Source: CAIWHR01 sp963726775
GTDB taxonomy: Bacteria > Pseudomonadota > Gammaproteobacteria > Burkholderiales > Casimicrobiaceae
DNA: 64,000 nt
Reading direction: 5' to 3'
Assembly: GCA_963726775.1 (NCBI GenBank)
Contig: CAVSDL010000001.1
Coordinates: 682,001-746,000, forward strand
Shown here: piece by piece, positions 1 through 9,000 of the stretch
Layout of the letters: every line of letters begins with the position of its first letter
How positions within the stretch are numbered: the first letter of the stretch is position 1
The notes under the pieces: generated by a model
What the model saw: only the letters and a program-made list of their open reading frames with translations
Database searches by the model: none
Told to the model about the DNA's origin: nothing
Position numbers and translations under genes: made by a program

Positions 1-679
1 ACGACACGCCGACCATGTCGGGCTTCACCGGCTCGTTCCAGCTGGGCGCGCGCGACAACGGCAACAACGACAACAACGGCGTGGCCTACCTGCAGAACAG
101 CGGCGACCTGGCCCAGATGCGTCGTCACGCGACTGTCTATTCGATTGGCGGCTTCTACAACAATGGCCCCATCGGCATCGGCGCCGTCTACGAGCAGCAC
201 AACAACATCCGCGGCCAGGGCCTGGCCGACAAGGGCCTTTCGGTCGCCGGTTCGTACAACTTCGGCGTGGCCAAGCTCGGACTGGTCTGGGAGCAACTGG
301 ATTACGACGTGACGACGTCCACCAACGTCAAGCGCTCGTTCTGGGGCATCAGCGGTATCTTCAACATCGGGCCGGGCCAGATGTACGCGATGTACGGTGG
401 CGCGAACGACGGCACGGGTTCGGCCGCCAACGGCTCGCGTGTAGGCGCGGTCACCAAGGGCAGCCAGACGGGTGCACATACGTGGCAGGTCACCTACACG
501 TATCCGCTGTCGAAGCGCACGCTGGTCTACGGTGGCTACATCATGATCGACAACGACGCGAACGCCAACTACAACTTCGGCAACAACTCCGTCCCAGGCC
601 TGTGCACGGGCAACGGTGCCGCTTGCGGCGATGCCGCCCGGCCGCAGGGCTGGGCATGGGCATGGTCCACTTCTTCTAA
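1..679 (+). CDS. Gram-negative porin, 3' part, frameshifted just before the stop
   Basis: C-terminal part of an outer-membrane general porin (trimeric beta-barrel, passive diffusion); the gene begins before the window. The visible protein has the alternating aromatic/glycine strands and Asn/Gly-rich loops of betaproteobacterial porins. Read straight, the frame runs past the expected end to a stop at 725. The frame one base over ends at 677-679 with GMGMVHFF, whose terminal Phe is the usual outer-membrane assembly signal. One base therefore seems to be missing near 648-653. Porin identity is secure; whether the frameshift is biological is not. Confidence 0.85.
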   Translation, partial: RHADHVGLHRLVPAGRARQRQQRQQRRGLPAEQRRPGPDASSRDCLFDWRLLQQWPHRHRRRLRAAQQHPRPGPGRQGPFGRRFVQLRRGQARTGLGATGLRRDDVHQRQALVLGHQRYLQHRAGPDVRDVRWRERRHGFGRQRLACRRGHQGQPDGCTYVAGHLHVSAVEAHAGLRWLHHDRQRRERQLQLRQQLRPRPVHGQRCRLRRCRPAAGLGMGMVHFF

Positions 680-735
680 GAGACCCTCCGAACAAGAAAC
701 GCCTTACGATTTTCGCTGGTTTTGAAGTGATCACG

Positions 736-762
736 CGGGCGCCTCCGGGCGCCCGTTTTTTT
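736..762 (+). terminator. Rho-independent terminator after the porin
   Basis: Perfect 8-bp GC stem (736-743 with 748-755), 4-nt loop, then seven T. It lies 57 bases after the porin stop at 679 and ahead of coq7, so it ends the porin transcript. Confidence 0.9.
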
Positions 763-871
763 GATCGGATCCGTCGTCGGCATTCGCTGACCTACGCAGG
801 TACGCGAGCCCCTCGAAGGCACCACCGCCATCGGCAATGCGGTTGTTACAATGCGGCCAGAGGGTTCATCG

Positions 872-1492
872 ATGGTCGACAATCTGGTGATCGGCTTTGA
901 CCGGGCGCTGCGCACGCTCGCCGGGCTCGCCACATCGTCACGTCCCGTTCCCGGCGCGGCCATCGCGCCGCCGCAGCTCACGCCCGGGGAGCGCCGCCAT
1001 GCCGCGGGACTGATGCGCGTCAACCATACGGGCGAAGTCTGCGCGCAAGCCCTTTATGCAGCGCAGGCGCTGGTCGCGCGCGACCCCGCCGTAAGGCAGG
1101 CGTTCGCGCACGCGGCGCGGGAAGAGGAGGAGCATCTTGCCTGGACGCAACAGCGGCTCGCGGAGCTGGCCAGCCGCACATCGTTGCTGAACCCGATTTG
1201 GTACGCGGGCGCTTTCGCGATCGGCGTCGCCGCGGGTGCCGCGAGCGACCACGTCAACCTCGGGTTCGTCGTGGAGACGGAGCGGCAGGTCGAGGAGCAC
1301 CTCACCGCCCACATGGAGCGCCTGCCCGCTTCCGACGCGAAGAGCCGCGCGATCGTCGAGCAGATGCGCGACGACGAAGCGCGCCATGGCGCCATCGCGC
1401 AGGCGGCCGGCGCGTCGGATCTGCCGTTTCCGGCGAAAGGCTTGATGCGCCTTGCGGCCAACGTGATGCGCGCGGTCGCGTATCGAATCTAG
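872..1492 (+). CDS. coq7: Demethoxyubiquinone hydroxylase (Coq7)
   Basis: Di-iron membrane-associated monooxygenase that hydroxylates demethoxyubiquinone, a late step of ubiquinone synthesis. The 206-aa protein carries the family motifs: MRVNHTGEVCAQALY near residue 50, an EEEEHLAW iron-ligand helix, ETERQVEEHL, and DDEARHG near the C-terminus. An ATG at 851 is in frame, but the ATG at 872 is preceded by AGAGGG at suitable spacing, and the upstream TACAAT (846-851) looks like a -10 element, so 872 is preferred. Convergent with cca, 25 bp apart. Confidence 0.93.
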   Translation: MVDNLVIGFDRALRTLAGLATSSRPVPGAAIAPPQLTPGERRHAAGLMRVNHTGEVCAQALYAAQALVARDPAVRQAFAHAAREEEEHLAWTQQRLAELASRTSLLNPIWYAGAFAIGVAAGAASDHVNLGFVVETERQVEEHLTAHMERLPASDAKSRAIVEQMRDDEARHGAIAQAAGASDLPFPAKGLMRLAANVMRAVAYRI

Positions 1493-1517
1493 GCCCCGTC
1501 GCAGCTCTTACTGCCGG

Positions 1518-2795
1518 CTATCCGGTTCCGGCTTTCCGATCCGCGCTTCTGAGCGCCTTCAGGCGCGCGGCGCGCACGGCCTTGGCAATCCTGTCGCCCG
1601 CCACTGCGTTGCCCGCAACTGCCTTCGCCTTGGCGCCGCGCACGAGGGCGCCTACGTTCACCGCCCTTACCGCGGCAAGGGCCGCCTGAATGACTTTGGC
1701 CGGCGCATAATCGCCGCCGGCGCCGGGCCGTGACAGTGCATCGGCTTCGCAGGCCTCGAGAAGTGTGTCGAGCCGTTCCGGGCGGCGCAGCGCATCCGCG
1801 GCCGTCAGCAGGTCGAGCAGCGTCGATGGCCGCAACTCGCCCGCGCGGTGGACGACACCGTGCCATCGCGCCGCGAGCCGTCCGGCGTCGCGGCATTCCG
1901 CCGGCACGCGAAGCCGCGTCGACATTCGCTCGGCAAGGCGGACACTCCGGCCTTCGTGAGCATGGTGCCTGGGCCACGTTTCCCGCGGTGTCGCCGCCTT
2001 GCCGAGATCATGGGCGAGCACTGCGTAGCGAACCGTAAGCGGAAAGCCCCTGGCCGCCGCGTAATCGAGGGCGAGAGCGAGATGCACGCCGGTGTCGAAC
2101 TCGGGGTGCGGGACAATCGGCTGCGGCACGCCGTAGAGCGCGTCGACCTCGGGAAGCATCTGTGCAAGCGCGCCGCATTCGCGCAGCACCGACAGCATCC
2201 GCGACGGATGCGACTCCATCAATCCGCGGGAAAGTTCCTGCCAGACCCGCTCCGGCGACAGCTCGGCGAGTTCGCCCGACGCCGCCAGCACGCGCATCAG
2301 CGCTTCGGTCTCGGGCGCCACCGCGAACCCGAATCGCGCAGCGAAACGTGCAACGCGCAGCACGCGGAGCGGATCCTCGGCGAACGCCGGCGACACGTGG
2401 CGAAGGACGCCCGCACGCAGGTCGGTCTCGCCGCCGAACGGATCGATCATGGAACCGTCCTCGCCGCGCGCCATCGCATTGATCGTCAGGTCCCGGCGCC
2501 GCAGGTCCTCGTCCAGCGTCACGTCGGGAGAGGCGAAGAACTCGAAGCCGCGATAGCCGCGCCCGTGCTTGCGTTCGGTCCGCGCCAGCGCGTACTCCTC
2601 GCGCGTCTCGGGGTGCAGGAACACCGGAAAATCGCGTCCGACCGGCTTGTATCCCGAAGCAATCAGCGTTTCCGGCGTTGCTCCGACGACGACCCAGTCA
2701 CGGTCGGAACCCGCCCGACCGAGCAGTTCGTCGCGAACCGAACCGCCGACGCGGTAGATCTTCACGGATGGCAGCCGGCGCGACGTGCGGGTCAT
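1518..2795 (-). CDS. cca: CCA tRNA nucleotidyltransferase with HD domain
   Basis: Adds or repairs the 3' CCA end of tRNAs. The N-terminal class II nucleotidyltransferase head is clear: YRVGGSVRDELLG, the SDRDWVVVG metal-binding motif, and RRRDLTINAMA. A middle PolyA_pol RNA-binding region (HVSPAFAEDPLRVLRVARFAARF) follows. Near residue 245 an HD phosphohydrolase motif (VLAHDLGKA) marks the multifunctional bacterial type with phosphatase/phosphodiesterase activity. The 425-aa length fits the family. It is read convergently with coq7. Confidence 0.93.
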   Translation of the reverse strand: MTRTSRRLPSVKIYRVGGSVRDELLGRAGSDRDWVVVGATPETLIASGYKPVGRDFPVFLHPETREEYALARTERKHGRGYRGFEFFASPDVTLDEDLRRRDLTINAMARGEDGSMIDPFGGETDLRAGVLRHVSPAFAEDPLRVLRVARFAARFGFAVAPETEALMRVLAASGELAELSPERVWQELSRGLMESHPSRMLSVLRECGALAQMLPEVDALYGVPQPIVPHPEFDTGVHLALALDYAAARGFPLTVRYAVLAHDLGKAATPRETWPRHHAHEGRSVRLAERMSTRLRVPAECRDAGRLAARWHGVVHRAGELRPSTLLDLLTAADALRRPERLDTLLEACEADALSRPGAGGDYAPAKVIQAALAAVRAVNVGALVRGAKAKAVAGNAVAGDRIAKAVRAARLKALRSADRKAGTG

Positions 2796-2894
2796 CCGCG
2801 TACGTTAACGACATCCCGCCCACGGCGCAACGCGTTCGGGCGCTTGACGCGATGATCGAAATTCCGACGCCTGGCAAGCGCCGGGGTTCGCGCT

Positions 2895-3836
2895 CTACCG
2901 TCCGCTGTGCGCGCGATATGCGTCGTAACGGCTCTTCGCCGCCGCTGGCGCGAGGTAGGACGGAGCGACCGCCGAGAGCGGCGTGGGAGCGATGCCGAAC
3001 TGCGGCGGAAAGTCACAGCCGCACACGCTGTCTCTCTCCATCGATGCGAGGTTATCGCGGCTCATCAGCGTGCCCGGCAGCATTTCCAGCGCGCGCGCCT
3101 GCAGCCGGCCCAATGCCTCGCCGAGCGCGACGATCGGCCGGTCATGGCCGGTGACCCTTCCGACATAGCCGACCAGTTGGCGAAGCGTGTAGACGTCCGG
3201 ACCGCACAACGGATATTTCCATCCAACGGTCGCGTCGAGGACCAGCGCGCGGGTGAAGCAGTGCGCCACATCCCCGACAAAGACCGGCTGGAATTTCGTG
3301 TCGGCGCGCGCAAGCGCCATCATCGGCAGATGGCGCATGAGCTTGGCGAACAGGTTAAGAAAGGAATCCTCGCGACCGAAGATCACCGATGGCCGAAAAA
3401 TCGTCCAGTCGAGACCCGATTCCACAATCGCGGCCTCGGCTTCACCTTTGCTGCGCTGATACCGGCTCGGTCCCGCCGGATCGGCATTGAGCGCGCTCAT
3501 CTGCAGTACACGCCGCACACCGCCCGATCGGCACGCGGCGATCACGGCCCTGGCCAGTTCGACGTGGGCGCGCGCAAACGTCTGCCCGGCCGATTCGTTG
3601 AGGATCCCGACGAGGTTGACAACCGCGGAGGCGCCTGTCGCGAGTCGCGCGAGGGTGGCGGTGTCATGGATATCGGCTTCGACGGCATCGACCGTTGGCA
3701 GCAGGATGAGGTGCCGCGCATTGTCGCGGCGACGCGTCGGGAGAGTCACCCGATAGCCGGCGCCGACCAGGCTGCTCACGACATAGCGGCCGACAAAACC
3801 GCTGCCCCCGAGGACGAGTACGGTTTGCATCGTCAT
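2895..3836 (-). CDS. NDUFA9-like NAD(P)-dependent epimerase/reductase
   Basis: A 313-aa atypical short-chain reductase of the complex I NDUFA9 type. The N-terminus has a Rossmann dinucleotide site (VLVLGGSGFVGRYVV); MSALNADPAGPSRYQRSKGEAE and the LDWTIFRPSVIFG block are also typical. Substrate is unknown; bacterial members are often called NADH-ubiquinone oxidoreductase-like, though not proven complex I subunits. The frame stays open far upstream, but the ATG at 3836 overlaps the end of the transglycosylase gene (ATGA), marking the real start and translational coupling. Confidence 0.85.
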   Translation of the reverse strand: MTMQTVLVLGGSGFVGRYVVSSLVGAGYRVTLPTRRRDNARHLILLPTVDAVEADIHDTATLARLATGASAVVNLVGILNESAGQTFARAHVELARAVIAACRSGGVRRVLQMSALNADPAGPSRYQRSKGEAEAAIVESGLDWTIFRPSVIFGREDSFLNLFAKLMRHLPMMALARADTKFQPVFVGDVAHCFTRALVLDATVGWKYPLCGPDVYTLRQLVGYVGRVTGHDRPIVALGEALGRLQARALEMLPGTLMSRDNLASMERDSVCGCDFPPQFGIAPTPLSAVAPSYLAPAAAKSRYDAYRAHSGR

Positions 3837-5815
3837 CGCTCCTCGCCCGGCGCGCTGGCGGCAGCGCCATTGTCGCCATCCGCGACGCTCCCCGCTCCCC
3901 GCGGCGGCACGGTTCCCAGCCGGGACGACAGCGACACGTAGGGCTGATCGAGTTCGTGCGCGTAAAACATGGCGTTGGCGAGCACCTTCTTCACGTAATC
4001 GCGCGTTTCGTTGAACGGTATCGACTCGACCCAGATCGCGCCCTCGAGCGGGGCACCGTTGCGCCATGCTTGCGCGCGATTCGGTCCGGCATTATACGCG
4101 GCGGCCGCGAGCGCCGGCATGCGCTCCAGCCGCTCCAGCCAGTATTTGAAATAGAACGCGCCAAACTGCGTATTGACCGCGACGTTCGATATCTGGGCCG
4201 GTCGGTAGTCATTGCGGCCGAGTTGCCTCGCGACCCAGCGCGCGGTCGGCGGCATCAATTGCATCAGCCCGACGGCGCCGGCGGAGGACACGATGTCTGG
4301 CGCGAAACGAGACTCCTGTCGGGCGAGGCCGAACAGGAGCGCCACATCGGCCCCCTGGTCGCGCGCCGCCGCCTCGAAATGTCCGCGGAACGGCATCATG
4401 TAGCGTAATCCGAAATCGTGTCGCGTCGACGTGCGCTCGGCCGTGTTGATCGCGCGGTCGTAGAGCCCGGCGCGGCGCGCAAATTCAGCGGCGAGCAGCA
4501 GGTCGTCGTCGTCCCGGCCCCGGACGATGTAGATCCACTCGCGCTGCGACTCGGCACGCATGTCGACTTCGGCAAGCTTGAGCGCGCGGCGCACGCCAGC
4601 CTGTGCGCCGAACGCCGACAGCGCAGTCGCCGAAGCCCTGAGGGGGTTGCTCACCGGCTCGACCCGCCTGCCCAGCGATTCGGCAGCGAGCAGCCCGTAA
4701 AAGCTGAATTCTCCGGCGAGCGCGGCGAGCCCGGCGCTCGCCTCCTCGGAGCGACCTGCCGCGGCCAGCGCACGCGCCTTCCAGTAGCGCCAGGCCGGTT
4801 CGTGCGCTTGCGATGGCGGCATTGCGTCGATAGCGGCATCGACGTCGCGCCACGCGCCGGCACGCAGCGCAGCGCGCACGTTCCACGCGTGCTGGGTTTC
4901 CGACAGGGGCGCTCCTGCGGCCTCGCGAAACCAGTCGTTGGCTTGGGGATCGAGCTGGCGCGCAGCGTGGAAGGCAATGCGTGCATTGCCGTAAAGACGT
5001 TCGGCATCGGGCATCCGGCCACGCTGCTTCTCCCAGGCCGCGCGTACTCCCGCGGCATCGCTGCGCGCCGCACGTTCGAGCGCATACAGCGCAAGGTCGC
5101 GCCCGCCCTGACGCTTCCATGCGAATTCGCCCTTCATGAGTGAGCGCGCCGGATCGCGCTCGACCTGCGCGAATTCGCGGGCGCTGATCCGGTCCTCGGG
5201 CGGCAGGTCGACCGCGATCGACTGCGCGAGCCGCACGTTGCCGGCCTCCACCGCCAGCCGGAAGCGCGCATGGCGGTCGGCGGGCGTCAGGTCGCCCGCA
5301 GCCACGAGCGCTTCGAAAAGAGGGCTGCAGGCGTCCGGCGTCGCCTGCCCGTTGAACCACAGCGGCTTCGCAGCCGCCAGCGCGGCATCGCCCTCGTGCA
5401 GGCGACGAAACTGGATGCCGTAGCATGCAAGCTCGGCGTCTTCGCCCGCGGCCGGCGAATATTCGGCGCCGAACGCGTCCCACTGCGCGCGCTTGCCCAG
5501 CGATTTCAGCCACTCGGCGCGCAGCCGATCGGCAAGCGGCGACTCGGGCCACCGCGCCAAGAATGAACGCACATCGTCGTCGGACGCGTTGTCCAGTCTC
5601 GACTTCAGCCGCCAGTACTCGACATACGGTTCGAGAACATGCCCGGAAACTCTTGGCGCCAGGGCCTCGAGCCTCGCGCGGTCGCCGCGATCGAAAGCCG
5701 CCTTCGCCGCGAGGAAATCCGCATCGACGGGCTCCGCGGCGGATGGGATCGCGGCCAACAGCAGCAAGGCAGCGACCGTCAGGGACGCGCTGGAAGAAGA
5801 ACGATACCGGCACAC
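3833..5815 (-). CDS. slt: Soluble lytic murein transglycosylase
   Basis: Periplasmic muramidase that cleaves peptidoglycan glycan strands, leaving 1,6-anhydromuramic ends. A GTG start at 5815 gives 660 aa, close to the family length of about 645. It begins with a signal peptide (SASLTVAALLLLAAIPSAA). A long helical superhelix region precedes the C-terminal SLT domain with catalytic Glu near residue 501 in LARQESRFAPD, followed by GAVGLMQLMP and AAAYNAGPNR. The frame is open upstream but without signal-like sequence, so the GTG is preferred; no strong ribosome site is seen. Confidence 0.9.
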   Translation of the reverse strand: MCRYRSSSSASLTVAALLLLAAIPSAAEPVDADFLAAKAAFDRGDRARLEALAPRVSGHVLEPYVEYWRLKSRLDNASDDDVRSFLARWPESPLADRLRAEWLKSLGKRAQWDAFGAEYSPAAGEDAELACYGIQFRRLHEGDAALAAAKPLWFNGQATPDACSPLFEALVAAGDLTPADRHARFRLAVEAGNVRLAQSIAVDLPPEDRISAREFAQVERDPARSLMKGEFAWKRQGGRDLALYALERAARSDAAGVRAAWEKQRGRMPDAERLYGNARIAFHAARQLDPQANDWFREAAGAPLSETQHAWNVRAALRAGAWRDVDAAIDAMPPSQAHEPAWRYWKARALAAAGRSEEASAGLAALAGEFSFYGLLAAESLGRRVEPVSNPLRASATALSAFGAQAGVRRALKLAEVDMRAESQREWIYIVRGRDDDDLLLAAEFARRAGLYDRAINTAERTSTRHDFGLRYMMPFRGHFEAAARDQGADVALLFGLARQESRFAPDIVSSAGAVGLMQLMPPTARWVARQLGRNDYRPAQISNVAVNTQFGAFYFKYWLERLERMPALAAAAYNAGPNRAQAWRNGAPLEGAIWVESIPFNETRDYVKKVLANAMFYAHELDQPYVSLSSRLGTVPPRGAGSVADGDNGAAASAPGEER

Positions 5816-5922
5816 GGCGTCATTGTCCGCGACACCGGCATCCCGCGGCAACCCGTCGGGCGGAAATGTACGAACGACTGTCGCAAGACCGCGCGCTCGA
5901 ACACCGGCTCTCGTCGCTCGAA

Positions 5923-5931
5923 TGCTAGAAT
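5923..5931 (+). promoter_or_regulatory. Extended -10 promoter element for purEK
   Basis: TGCTAGAAT is an extended -10 (TGn plus TAGAAT, five of six to TATAAT), 75 bp upstream of purE on the same strand. No convincing -35 is visible, as is common for extended -10 promoters. Confidence 0.5.
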
Positions 5932-6005
5932 CGGCCGAGGGTCGAGACCACCGCACTGCGCGCCTGTCCTCGCGCCCCGCGGAAAAGCGATCCCCGGGAG
6001 GACCG

Positions 6006-6512
6006 ATGGCACAACGCAAGAGTGCGCCGCAGGTCGGCGTCGTCATGGGCAGCGACAGCGATTGGGACGTCATGCGCCACGCCGCCGCGCAGCTCGATGC
6101 GTTCGGCGTGAGTTACGAGGCGCGCGTCGTCTCGGCGCACCGGATGCCCGACGACATGTTCGAATACGCCGAGGATGCGGCGCCGCGCGGGCTGCGCTGC
6201 ATCATCGCGGGCGCCGGCGGCGCCGCGCATCTGCCGGGCATGCTCGCCGCGAAATCCATCGTGCCGGTGCTCGGCGTGCCCGTTCCATCCAAGTACCTTC
6301 GCGGCGAGGACTCGCTTCTTTCGATCGTCCAGATGCCCAAGGGCATTCCGGTGGCAACATTTGCGATCGGCGAGGCCGGCGCGGCGAACGCGGGTCTATT
6401 CGCGGTCGCGCTTCTCGCCGCAACCGACCCCGCTCTCGCGAAGAAGCTCGCCGCGTTCCGTTCGAGGCAGACGAATTCGGCGCGCGCAATGCGCGTACCA
6501 CCGGCGACGTGA
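6006..6512 (+). CDS. purE: N5-carboxyaminoimidazole ribonucleotide mutase
   Basis: Converts N5-CAIR to CAIR in de novo purine synthesis (PurE class I). The 168-aa protein shows the family signatures VGVVMGSDSDWDVM, RVVSAHRMPDDMFEYA, IIAGAGGAAHLPGM and the GVPVPSKYLRGEDSLLSIVQ loop. A strong ribosome site (GGGAGGA) sits just before the ATG. It overlaps purK by 4 bp (GTGA), a standard two-gene operon. Confidence 0.96.
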   Translation: MAQRKSAPQVGVVMGSDSDWDVMRHAAAQLDAFGVSYEARVVSAHRMPDDMFEYAEDAAPRGLRCIIAGAGGAAHLPGMLAAKSIVPVLGVPVPSKYLRGEDSLLSIVQMPKGIPVATFAIGEAGAANAGLFAVALLAATDPALAKKLAAFRSRQTNSARAMRVPPAT

Positions 6513-7681
6513 GGTCCATCGTCCCGCCCGGTGCGTGGCTCGGCCTTCTGGGCGGCGGCCAGCTTGGCAGGATGTTCTGCACGGCGGCCCAGACTCTGGG
6601 CTACAAGGTCGTCGTCCTCGACCCGGGAAGCGACAGCCCGGCTGGTAGCGTTGCCGACCTCCACATCGACGCCGACTACCTGGATCCCGATGGCCTTGCG
6701 CAACTGGGGGCGCTCGCTGCCGCAGCCACGACCGAATTCGAGAATGTTCCCGCCGCCGCGCTCGAGTACCTCTCCCGCACCATGCGTGTATCACCGTCGG
6801 CCGCCAGCGTCGCCGTCGCGCAGGATCGGATCTGCGAAAAGACGTTTCTGGCAGGACATGGATTCGCGGTCGCGCCCTTTGCGGTGCTGCGCAGTGACGC
6901 AGACGCGCGGGCGGTCGATCCGACCCTCCTGCCCGGTATCGTGAAAGGCGCGCGCTTCGGCTACGATGGCAAGGGACAGATTCGCGTGAGCTCCGCCGGC
7001 GATGCACGGGCCGCGTTCCGCGAAATGACCGGCACGCCGTGCGTGCTGGAACGGTTCGTGGCACTGGCGTGCGAAGTTTCGGTGATCGTCGCCCGCGACG
7101 AACGCGGCGAATCCGTAACGTGGCCCGTCGCCGAGAACCGGCATCGTGACGGCATTCTCGACGTGTCGATTGTTCCGGCCCGAGTGCCGGCCGAACTCGC
7201 GGGACGCGCACGCGCGATCGCGACCGCCGTGGCCGACAGGCTCGATTACCGCGGCGTGCTTTGCGTCGAGATGTTCGTCACCGCCGACGACGGGCTCCTC
7301 GTCAACGAAATCGCACCGCGGCCGCACAACAGCGGCCACTACACGATCGACGCATGCGTGACTTCGCAGTTCGAGCAGCAGGCCCGCGTACTGGCCGATC
7401 TGCCGCTCGGCGATCCGCGCCAGCACGGGCCGGCCGTGATGGTGAACCTGCTCGGTGATGTCTGGTTCGCCGATGCCGACGCCAAGGCTCCGCGCGAACC
7501 CGACTGGACGCACGTCCTGCAGCATCCGCAGGCAAAGCTTCACCTCTACGGCAAGACGACGCCGCGACGACGCCGCAAGATGGGCCATGTGACCTGTCTC
7601 GCAGCGTCGCTCGATCAGGCACTGGCGACCGCCCGCGCGATCAAGCGCGACCTCGGCATCCCGGGCGCCGACGAACTCTGA
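6509..7681 (+). CDS. purK: N5-carboxyaminoimidazole ribonucleotide synthase
   Basis: ATP-grasp enzyme that carboxylates AIR with bicarbonate to give N5-CAIR, the substrate of PurE. A GTG start at 6509 overlaps the purE stop and gives 390 aa, the usual size. Motifs: WLGLLGGGQLGRMF at the N-terminus, TEFENVP, GARFGYDGKGQ in the ATP-grasp fold, and EIAPRPHNSGHYTIDAC near the active site. The open frame continues well upstream, but the overlap and the family N-terminus fix the start. Confidence 0.95.
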   Translation: MRSIVPPGAWLGLLGGGQLGRMFCTAAQTLGYKVVVLDPGSDSPAGSVADLHIDADYLDPDGLAQLGALAAAATTEFENVPAAALEYLSRTMRVSPSAASVAVAQDRICEKTFLAGHGFAVAPFAVLRSDADARAVDPTLLPGIVKGARFGYDGKGQIRVSSAGDARAAFREMTGTPCVLERFVALACEVSVIVARDERGESVTWPVAENRHRDGILDVSIVPARVPAELAGRARAIATAVADRLDYRGVLCVEMFVTADDGLLVNEIAPRPHNSGHYTIDACVTSQFEQQARVLADLPLGDPRQHGPAVMVNLLGDVWFADADAKAPREPDWTHVLQHPQAKLHLYGKTTPRRRRKMGHVTCLAASLDQALATARAIKRDLGIPGADEL

Positions 7682-7693
7682 CGTCGCGCCGCC

Positions 7694-8893
7694 ATGACGA
7701 CCGACTCCATCCGCGGACCGTTGTCGGGACTTCGCATCCTCGACCTGACGCGGCTCCTTCCAGGTCCCGTCTGCACACTCTATCTCGCCGACCTGGGCGC
7801 CGACGTCATCAAGATCGAGGACCTCGATGCGGGCGACTACGCGCGCAGCCTCGGCAGCCGGCCCGGAACCGTGTCGGCATTCTTCCGCGCCGTGAATCGC
7901 AACAAGCGAAGTGCCGCGCTCGACATGAAGGATCCGCGGGGCCGCGATGCGTTCCTCGCGCTCGCGAAGGGGGCCGACGCGATCGTCGAGGGTTTTCGGC
8001 CCGGCGTCGTCGGCGCGCTGGGCATCGACTACGGCGCGATCGCGGCGATCAATCCCCGCATCGTATACGCGGCGATCTCCGGTTACGGGCAGACCGGCCC
8101 ACGCGCGAAAATGGCGGGCCACGACATCAATTACCTCGGTTTTTCCGGAGTTCTCGATCAGAGCGGAACGGGCGACGGCCCGCCCGCATTGTGCAACCTG
8201 CAGATCGCGGATCTGCTGGGCGGCGCGGCCGCGGCGGCGATCGGCCTCCTCGCCGCACTGGTCGATGCGCAGCGGACCGGAAGAGGCCGCTACGTCGACG
8301 TCGCCATGGCGGACGGCGCGCTCGCCCACAATATCTTTGCCCTGCATGCGCTGAACCAGTGGGGCCGTACGTTGCCACGCGGCAGCGACCTGCTGACCGG
8401 CGGCGTGCCGTGCTACGGCGTCTACGCGACTCGGGACGGGCGGTGGCTCGCGGTCGGCGCACTCGAGGACAAATTCTGGAAGGCACTCTGCCGGACCCTC
8501 GGGCGCCCCGAACTCGATGACGGGGCGTTTGCGCAGGGGGACGACGGCGCACGCGTTCGCGGCGCCCTCGCCAGGATATTCGCGGGCGCGCCTCTCGCGC
8601 ATTGGGCCGATCTGTTCGCAAACGTCGATTGCTGCGTCACACCGGTTGCGACGCTCGACGAAGCGCTCGGCGACCCGCAATTCGCGGCGCGCGAGATGGT
8701 CGTCATGCGGCCGGACGGATCGCGCCAATACGCGCCGCCCTTCAAGCTCTCGGAACACGATTTCGCGGTGACGCGCGACGCGCCGTCGCAGGGACAACAC
8801 ACCTCGGAAATTCTGCGCGATGCGGGCTATGACGACGCGACCATCGCGGCACTCGCCGCGGCGGGGGTCGTCAGGCTCGCGCAACCGCCATAG
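7694..8893 (+). CDS. CaiB/BaiF family protein, probable alpha-methylacyl-CoA racemase
   Basis: Class III CoA-transferase fold, 399 aa. The sequence favours racemase over transferase activity. H143 (AGHDINYLGF), D173 (LQIADLLGG) and E259 (GALEDKFW) match the catalytic His/Asp/Glu of bacterial alpha-methylacyl-CoA racemase and keep nearly the same spacing. That enzyme epimerises 2-methyl-branched acyl-CoAs before beta-oxidation. It lies 12 bp after purK and may be co-transcribed, and it faces the leucine-catabolism block. CoA-transferase activity remains possible. Confidence 0.82.
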   Translation: MTTDSIRGPLSGLRILDLTRLLPGPVCTLYLADLGADVIKIEDLDAGDYARSLGSRPGTVSAFFRAVNRNKRSAALDMKDPRGRDAFLALAKGADAIVEGFRPGVVGALGIDYGAIAAINPRIVYAAISGYGQTGPRAKMAGHDINYLGFSGVLDQSGTGDGPPALCNLQIADLLGGAAAAAIGLLAALVDAQRTGRGRYVDVAMADGALAHNIFALHALNQWGRTLPRGSDLLTGGVPCYGVYATRDGRWLAVGALEDKFWKALCRTLGRPELDDGAFAQGDDGARVRGALARIFAGAPLAHWADLFANVDCCVTPVATLDEALGDPQFAAREMVVMRPDGSRQYAPPFKLSEHDFAVTRDAPSQGQHTSEILRDAGYDDATIAALAAAGVVRLAQPP

Positions 8894-9000
8894 CGGCTCC
8901 GGTCGCCCCGCGCCGGTCGACACGGTGGATCATCGCGTGATTCGCCCGTCGACACGCCCGGAATGCGCGGCCGGGGAAATGCCGCGCCCGGACCGCGGGG

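Noticed and set aside
8894..9000. GC-rich gap between convergent genes, examined for a terminator
   Set aside because: Dyads exist but there is no T-run on either strand.
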